From contig NW_024467121.1 in assembly GCF_017591425.1 (NCBI RefSeq), positions 1,178,001 through 1,242,000 of the forward strand: 64,000 nt of DNA, given 5' to 3'. The stretch is from Ochotona curzoniae (taxonomy: Eukaryota; Chordata; Mammalia; Lagomorpha; Ochotonidae). Below are positions 22,601 through 31,600 of this stretch, piece by piece (the first letter of the stretch is position 1; the number at the start of each line of letters is the position of its first letter). Below the pieces are notes generated by a model, which was not told the DNA's origin, made no database searches, and saw only the letters and a program-made list of their open reading frames with translations. The translations under genes were made by a program, and so were the position numbers.

Positions 22601-25600
22601 AAACATGATGTGAGAAGAAATGCCCGTGCCATGATGAAATTGATGAACAGTGCTGAAATTGCAAAACATTCTTTGTCAACCTTGGGAAGTGCTAATTGTT
22701 TCCTCGACTCCTTATATGAAGGTCAAGATTTTGATTGCAATGTGTCCAGGTAAAACTGAAGGCTTTAAAAGGCTTAAACAATTCTAAGAGCATTGTTATT
22801 CAGGCACCATTTTTCTCATCTTAAGCCTGTTTTTTGTTTTTGTTTTTTCACTTGATTGAGATTTCTTAGCCATCTGTCTATAAATGGGAACTTTACTGTC
22901 TTAATTTTGAGGTCCTCGTTTTATCAGACTAAACAGCTATTCCCCTTATTTTTACAATAGTTTTCTTAAGATAATATCGCCATTATCACAAAAATTTCAA
23001 GTGTGAAAGCTGTTTTGATATTTGTGGATAACACAGATAAGTTTTAAAATCACTTATCTACATTTAAGACCTTCAGAACCAAATTAAGGAATGCATTTTT
23101 CATGAACATAAATCTTTCTTAAAATGGTATTATATGCCTGCATTTAAGCTTCACAAACAGTGTGAAAGATATAAACTTATATGGAACACATTCTTAGACC
23201 AGAGGAAAATAGTAAGACATAATTTTTAAAGCTTTTAATATAGTAAAAAATTTCAAATGAGATTTTTAGGGTCAGTAGGTTTCCTTTGAGAATGTCATAC
23301 ATTAGATACGTTTTCTTAAATGTGTTTGAAAGCTTATAAAAACACTGTGGACAAGGAAGACTTCTATCTGAATTTGACCTTAAATGTCTTTATGTACACT
23401 CAGAGATCAATAACATGGACTTCTTTCTCTGCAAGATGTTTTACTGCTGTTAGTTAATGCCTTGTTCTTATCAATTTATCATTCAAAAGATTATCATTAA
23501 ACTTTGGCATTACTATTCGCAAAAAAAAATAAGTTTTTTGAAATTAAACCTTTTCTCTCTCTTCTGTGTGTGTGTTTGTGTGTATATGTAGAGCAAGGTT
23601 TGAACTTCTTTGTTCTCCACTTTTTAATAAATGTATAGAAGCCATCAGAGAACTCTTAGATCGAAGTGGATTTACAGCAGATGATATCAACAAGGTAACA
23701 CTTTAATAGTTTTCATCATTTTAGCAATTGTTTCAGATTTCAAATTTAGGAAATAGCTCTAGGTATTGAAAGACTATTTTACACATTTAAGTGTCTTCTG
23801 AATTTGTGTTAGTAAAGAAAATTGTTTCAGTGAATCTGGGATGCACACACAGCATTTGCTCCCATTGGGAGTGAATCAGCAGTTAGGGTTTTCCTGTTAG
23901 TGTGTGCCCTCCTCCTCTCTCTGTGCTTCTCAAATAGATTAGTAAGTCAATAAATAAATAAATCAGGAAAGAGAGGAAAAAGTAAGAAAGAAAACAGTCT
24001 TTTTCATTGATTACTAGGGTTTTTTTATTTTTAAATGTTTACTGTATGTGCATATTCATTTTCCTTGCCTATGAATCATTTATTTCTTAATATTTTTAAA
24101 CATGTGCAAAGTGAATGTAGTGAGAATATTAATGTGATGTTTCAAAATATTTAAATAGGGGGAGAACCTTTAACGTGCAGCAGGTTGGAGTGAGCATCCT
24201 CCATGTTCCTCAGTGTAGAGAGGACTTAGATTACACATTGATCTTTATTTAAACAGTCATTCTAGGCACTGTGAGATGCTATGGAGCAGGAAGCTTCTTG
24301 CCCTCTAAAAACTATCCCAATTCTGCCAAAGGAGAGGAGCTCAGTGCTGGCCCTGGTCTACTCCTGGGAGGTGACAACATTGTTTTTGTCTAAATTATGT
24401 AATGCAAATATTTAAAATATTTTTCCTAATACTTTTTGAAATTTTCTCTATTCTGAATGGTCAAGTATTGTGGGTCCCCATTTTTTTTTTTCTGTCATCC
24501 AACTTAAGCTGTTTAAAGGCTTTTGGTCTCACTGGGAGTCAGTTGAAGTATAGAGGCATCCATGGCTTACCAGTATACTGACCTGAGACTAGTTCAATAA
24601 AAGTACACAGCTTAAAACAAGAAAGAAAGAAAGTAAACACGTGTCAGTAATGCAAGAGCACTGTCTTATGATGCTGGTGACCCTGTGGGGTGAGGCGTGG
24701 AAAAGCTTCTAAGTGGAAATGATTTTCTTCTAATATTTTTTTCTCATTTCTGTTTTGTACTTGATTGTTATGATCAGAACCAAAATATCTTGCTGATATG
24801 GGCCTTCCTTTGCTCTTTTTATTAAGGAAACATATTAGGCTTTTGCCAACAACCGTGATTACTGATAATTGATTTAAAATGTGGTGTTTATATTATATTA
24901 TATTGAGACAACAGTTCCTGTTTTTTAAGGGCATTTTAAATGATATAAGTGTTGGGTTTTTACAAATGTAATTTTGGATACCAGTGAAATGTGCTTATGG
25001 TTTTCTTATTCTTATGGTTTTCTTATTCTTATGGTTTTCTTTACATTTTCTTTAAAATCATATAAGAAATCAGTATTAATTTCTTAATAGGGAATTTTCA
25101 TTTTCCTAGGGTAGACCTTACTTGATTTTACCTATGAATTATTTTATTATTCAAATTTCTGTGATTTATGCTAGTTTTGCTCATTTCAGGCTTTTCTACA
25201 TTACCTGTATTGTCTACATTGAAAGAACTCTGTTGATACTTATTACTTAGAAGGGAATTTTGTATTGATCTGAAAAAAGCACATAACTTGCTTGCTTCTG
25301 GCCATTCACACATCCCTGGGAGAATGAGCTGTCAGTGGCTTCTCATTGGACCAGGGCTTTGTACCAGGTGTGCATGTGATTGAGTCATGTGAACAAAGGC
25401 GTTTGTTGTAAGTGGAGAGCAGCAGTCCTGTCCCCTAACCCGGGCTCAGTTTCTTCTAATGTCTCCTCTCTCACCCCTACTCTTCCTCTCCCACATGGAA
25501 AAACTCATGAGATCACACGAAAATGGGATTTAATCCATTTGATTCAAGTGCTTAAACTTAACTAGAGTGCTAAAGTATTGCAATGCATCTGATTCAGTTC

Positions 25601-28600
25601 TTTAAAACAATACCTTCTGAACTAAAACATCTAGTATTTCTTGATCTGTTTTCAAAGTACCAAAATCATGCATGCTATCTTCAGGAAATAGACTGGTGCT
25701 AACTTCCTTTTCTTTTTAGCTGGGGGCAGGGTCAGGAAGAGGTCCCACATGCTGTGATCATAGGACATGAAAGTGACTAAAATTGTTGAGTGCAAGAAAA
25801 AACTGCCAGAAAATATCAAGGTGAACTGGATGTAAATGTGTAGAAGTATAGATAATGCTGGAGACTTTAAGGTCTATTTTAAATTCCAAGTTTAAAAATA
25901 CAAATTGGAGCAACTGCCACATGCAATGCCCGTATTCCATATCAGGGTGCCATTTATTCCCCTGGCTGCTCCATTTCCAATCCAGTTTCCTCTGGAAATA
26001 CAGTGGAAGATGGCCCAAGTGCTTGGGTCCCTACCTGCCAGTATAGGAGACCTAAATGGAGTTTTTAACTCCTGGCTTTAGCCTGCCCAGCCCTGATTGT
26101 AGCAGATATTTGGAGAGTGAAGTAGTAGGTGGAAAATGTTTCTGTCTCTCCCTCTTTATCTCTCTGCCTTTCAAATACACAAATGAACATATTTTTTAAA
26201 ACGCAAATTGACATATAAATACTTAATTATTAATGCTTTCACAACGAATTTCTCCTTCAAATTTGGAACCTGAAACACCTTTCTTCTGCTCCATAATGTC
26301 AGTGTCCGGTCTGAGGGTTTGAGTTGTTCAATCCAAAATCCAGCCTTAAATCCTTTTACTAGAAATAGTGTTTCAGAGTAAGTTCTTTTAGATGAGAGTA
26401 GAACCTTTGCACAGAGGGTTTTTTAAGCATTTGTTTATATAATTGCTTCAAAGATATACATATCATTCTGAAATAAATATTCTCCATAATTATGGAAATG
26501 TAAGTTTTCACTTGAAGGACTATAAATTGAGTACAGAATAGGAAAGTGTGCCAAATCTCTTGCCAAAAAATTAATTTCTCCAGGAATAAGCAGATCAAAT
26601 TTACTGTGTGTGTGACTATGAGAATACTTCTGTGGAGACGGAGCAATCCTCATTTTGATGGAGTTCCCATAGACTATAAAAATATCAGGAAAACAGCACT
26701 TGATCCTGTCTTGCCTGAGCTATGCATGATAGGAAAGAGTCAGTTTCTTTCTATACTTAAAAAATACACTGGCATATACAGCTCAATTTCTACTCCCGAA
26801 TTAAGCTGCCTAGAAGTCGTGCAGTGCTATGGATTTCCCCATACCATGAGGTGAAGTATTGTATGGACTGCTGTGCAAACCACTGCTGATAAATTAAACC
26901 AGTGCTGGTAACTTAATTATGTTTATTCAATATGTATACACCTTTTTCTTTACATATTGATAGGAATGTTCACTACTATTTATTTTTTCCTGAGACTTAT
27001 TATCACCTTTATTATTATTTTATCATTCTACTTAATTGAGAAGTGAGTTTCAGAGTTTAAATAGTTTCACACTCAGATTTCCTGTAAGACAAGCAAGATT
27101 ACCAAAGTGATTGGAAATGGTGAGTGACCACTACTAGGCAGTGTGAGTGCCTGGGGGGTAGTTCTGGGCCCACCTTGACAGACAGGAGCCATGCTCGTCC
27201 AAAAGGAGCAGCTACTGTCCATCTGCCAAATGCTGTCGTTGAGGGAGGCAGGCCAGTGCTGGGGAGTCTTTTACCTTCTAAGAGACTCTCAAAATGTGAA
27301 TTTTATAGTAAAAATAAGTTAGCTTTAAGATGATAGTAACTAAAACACTATTAGAGAGAAAACATATCATTCCTGATATAATTTACAAATTACTACTTTG
27401 TGTTGTGTGAACCATAAGGTTTTGTTAGTATTTGTATTTTTCTTTGTTGTTCCCTGTATTGTCAAATGCTTATGGAATTAATTTTATAAATATATGTTTA
27501 TTTCAGACTTTGCCCAGGGCCTGCCTACTTTTAAAGAATCCTTCCATTTATATTCTTCATGCCTTCACCTGTAGATTAATGCGGTGTTCCTGTTTCACAA
27601 AGAATGTTAAAGTGGTCTCATTTTTCATCAGCTTCTCCCCGACAAGAAAGCTTATGAAGCGATTAGTTGATTCAGTATTTTTTTTTGTAAATTCAATATT
27701 CTGTATACTTGTTGAGTCATATGCACGGAGTGAATGAATCAATGAGGAACTTAGGGGGATGTTGTAGGACTGATTTCATATGGAATTCTTTAGAGAGCAG
27801 AGGAGCCAGTTGGATAATAAAACAGTCTTTGCTCAAAAAACCCAATATTCTTCCATAACAAGGGCAAAAAAATAATGTGGTATTATTTTCACATAGAGAA
27901 ATTCACAAAATGCCCTAATATTTACTTAAACATTACTTGCAGAAAAATGTTAACAGTGTACTAATGTATTTCCTATTCAAATGAATAGCTTGTTGTAACT
28001 GCATATGTATAGTATTAATCATGAACCATTATTTAGAGAACATATCTTCCAGTATGTGGTAAAATTTCTTCATTTTAAATTTTGTTGTGAGTAAAGATTA
28101 TGTTAAATATGGTATAATATATATGTTAAATATCTGTGTTCTTATATTGCTGTGTTAAATGTAATAATATATTTTACTATTACACATAATAAAGGTGATC
28201 CAGCTTATTGCATTTAATTTTTAGAAATAACCATTCTAAACAGAAAAACTGAAGCTTATTTTTATTTTCTAGGTTGTCCTTTGTGGAGGGTCCTCTCGAA
28301 TCCCAAAACTACAGCAACTGATTAAAGATGTTTTCCCAGCCGTTGAGCTTCTGAATGCCATTCCTCCTGATGAGGTCATCCCTATTGGTGCAGCTATAGA
28401 AGCAGGAATCCTTATTGGGAAAGAAAACGTATCAGTGGAAGACTCTCTAATGATAGAGTGTTCAGCAAAAAATATTTTAGTTAAGGTATGTTTCACTTTA
28501 CTTGCACATAAAAATAAAACAAATTAGTCACCGTACATAGCAAGACTTTACAATGAAATTTTACTGGCAAAGAGTTATAATTTTAATAAAATTAGATCAT

Positions 28601-31600
28601 ATTTAGCTAACAAGTAACTTTCTTAGGAAAATGACATTTGATGAAATAAAAACTACTTTAAAAGCTTCCAATAGAGGGAACATGCATTCAATATATTTTT
28701 AAGTGAAGAGATAAGATTATGTGACATTATGTTTTCTCCTCTGCCTAGATTCCAGATTATCATCAAGAAATAATATTTCATTTATAATAACAGTGATAGG
28801 ATTTTATAGTAGGAGCTTTTAAATTGTAATGGCAAATATTCAAGCATATGCATCTTTTTTTCCTTCTTCCTAGGGAGTGGATGAATCGGGAGCCAACAGG
28901 TTCACAGTACTGTTTCCATCAGGGACCCCTTTACCAGCCAGAAGGCAACACACATTACAAGCCCCAGGAAGCATATCTTCAGTGTGCCTTGAACTCTATG
29001 AGTCTGAGGGGATGAACTCTGCAAAAGAGGAAACCAAATTTGCACAGGTGAATATATACATTGTGAAACTGCTTAGCTTTTCTTTCTGGATTTGGTTCAG
29101 TTTAATTTCTCAATATATGAGTATACCTAACATTTTTATGAATAAATTGCTTCTATTTTGTTTGAAAGTCGGAAGAAATAAACAAGTTTAATTTGAAAGA
29201 GTGGTGGGAATATAAAAATGAAATATAGTTTGTATTTTTGTGAAGATTTATTTGTTTATTAGTTTACTTGTAAGGTAGAATAAGAGAGAGAAAATTGCTG
29301 TGGAGAGAGAGAGAGAGAATCTTCCAACTGCTGATTCAGTCTCCAAGTGGTCACAACAGCAAGGGCTGGGCCACACAGCAGCTTGAGCCTAGTCTCCAGG
29401 TTGGTGGCAGGGGCCCAAGTAAGCATTGGATCATCATCTGTCCTCCCAGTGCAATAGCAGAACACTAGGTAAGAAGTAGAAGAGCTAGGACTCAGACTCG
29501 CACTCAGATATATGATGCTGGCAGTCATAAGTGGCAGTTTAACCCCCCAAGACACAAAGTCAGGCCCTGTATTTGGTTTTCATCTTTATTATTTCCAACT
29601 GCTTGAAAGAGTAGCTGAGAAAGAACACTCTCCCATCTACTTGTTCACCAAATGGCCACAACAGCCATGGGTGGATCAGGCAGAAGCCAAGAGCCTAGAA
29701 CTCCATCCTGGTCCTCCAGATGGATGCAAGGGCCCATATACTTGAGTATTATCTATTGCTTTCCAGGATGCATTAGCAAGGAGCTGTATCTGTAATGCAG
29801 TAGCCAGGATTCAAATAGCATTGCAATATGGAATGCTGGGTCTGAAGCAGTGGCTTAATACTATGCCACAAGACTAGCCCACAATTTGTATTTTACACTT
29901 GTCTGCTATGCTCTTGTCCTACCTTGGTAATTGGAAGGGGAACAGGAAAGTAGCATTGTTCTCATTTGCTGAACACCAGGTGATGTACATGACAGTTTAT
30001 AAACATTATCTCAGAATACTGTGAAGGAGGATTTTATGTGCATTAGATGATTAAGAAACTAGCTTGTTGTAAATAGCCTGTTCTTTTCCTTGCCAAGCTA
30101 AGATTTCTCCTTAGTTTGCTGTGTCTGTGTTTTCCATTCTGCCATGTTACTCCTGATAAGATTTTACTTTTTCAGAATACTACATGCATATTTCTGTACC
30201 ATCTCGTGTATTCTTTACAAAGAGAAAGTAGATAAGGCTATCTGATTTACTTAGAAAAATATTGAAAAACCCCAGCTACAGTAGAGTGCACATACATAGG
30301 TTAAACTGCCATCAAAATGCTGGTTGTAGTACCTCATCCACCTCCCAGCTGATATATCTGGGTGGCAGCAGACAGGTGATGGCCATGTACTTGGGCTCCT
30401 ACATGTAGAGTCCATTGTGGAGCTTCTTATTCCTAGGGCCTGACCGACCCTTAGCTGTTGCAGGAATTTGGTGAGTGAATCCGTGGATGGAAGGATTCTC
30501 ACCTCTATGTATCTCCTGCCTCTCTCTCTTCCTCCAGTTACTTTGCCTTCCATTTAAACACTTTAAAGATGCATATAGACACTAGAACTACAGAATACTT
30601 CCCTCTGCTGGTTTGTTCCTCAAATGGCCACAGTGACTGAAACTGGGCCTGGCTGAAGCCAGAACCTATGAACTCCATCCAGTCTTTCATGTGGGTGCAG
30701 GGACCCAAGTGCTTTGGCCATTCTCTGCTGCCTTTCCAGGTTTATTAGAGAGATGGATCAGAAGAGCAGCAGCTAGAACTCACATAGGATGAGCCAGTGC
30801 CTACATAGGATGCTGATATTGCAGGCAGTGGCTTAACCCTCTGCCACAATGCTAGCCCTTATATTGAACGTTTTATACAATGTAAGAACTGAATGTGAAT
30901 TCACTTTTATTGTAAAATAAAACAGATGTAGATAACAAAAGAGACTGTATAATATGATTGGTTGTGACATTGTGAGACTTCCCATCCAGCCCCCTGCTTG
31001 TGACTTGGAAAAACAGTCGAGGACGGCCCAAAGCCTGTGGGAGGCCCAAAGCCTGTGGGCGGCCCAAAGCCTGAACCTGTGGGAGACCTGGAGGAGGCTC
31101 CAGGTTCCTGGCTTCAGATTGGTTCAGCTCAGGCCGTTGCAGCCACTTGGGGAGTGAACCATCACACAGAAGATCTTCCTCTCTCTCTCTTCTCTCTGTA
31201 TATCTGACTTTGCAATGATAATAAAATAAATTAAAAAAAAATTTTTTTTAACTCACCTTAAAAAAAATGTAGGAGAAATGAAACCTGCCCTCCGTAAGTT
31301 TTGTTTCAGGATAAATAGGATCTGGGGGTTTTTTGTGTGTGTGATAATCATGCTCATGAATTAATATGGCAAAGCACTGAATCATCTTATTATTTCTGTA
31401 TCAACAGGTTGTACTCCAGGATTTAGATAAAAAAGAGAATGGATTACGTGATATATTAGCTGTTCTTACTATGAAAAGGTACAGAATTATCTTATTTCTA
31501 ATGCAAATTAAATATACTTTGAGACATGACTTTTTTGATTACTGATAATTTACTTAAATTTACTTAATTTACTTTTTTGATTACTGATAATTTACTTAAA

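Larger units (their letters stand above)
23695..28272. other. HSPA14 intron 10 (4.6 kb)
   Basis: It contains a partial CSINE near 23840-23965, a 17-bp triplication (24994-25042), and an old CSINE at 25907-26202. The remainder is AT-rich with no coding signal. Confidence 0.7.
29048..31407. other. HSPA14 intron 12 (CSINE cluster)
   Basis: Five CSINEs in 2.0 kb (29243-29569 -, 29590-29880 -, 30270-30565 +, 30566-30858 -, 30978-31240 +) plus a MIR fragment, leaving little unique sequence. Confidence 0.8.
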
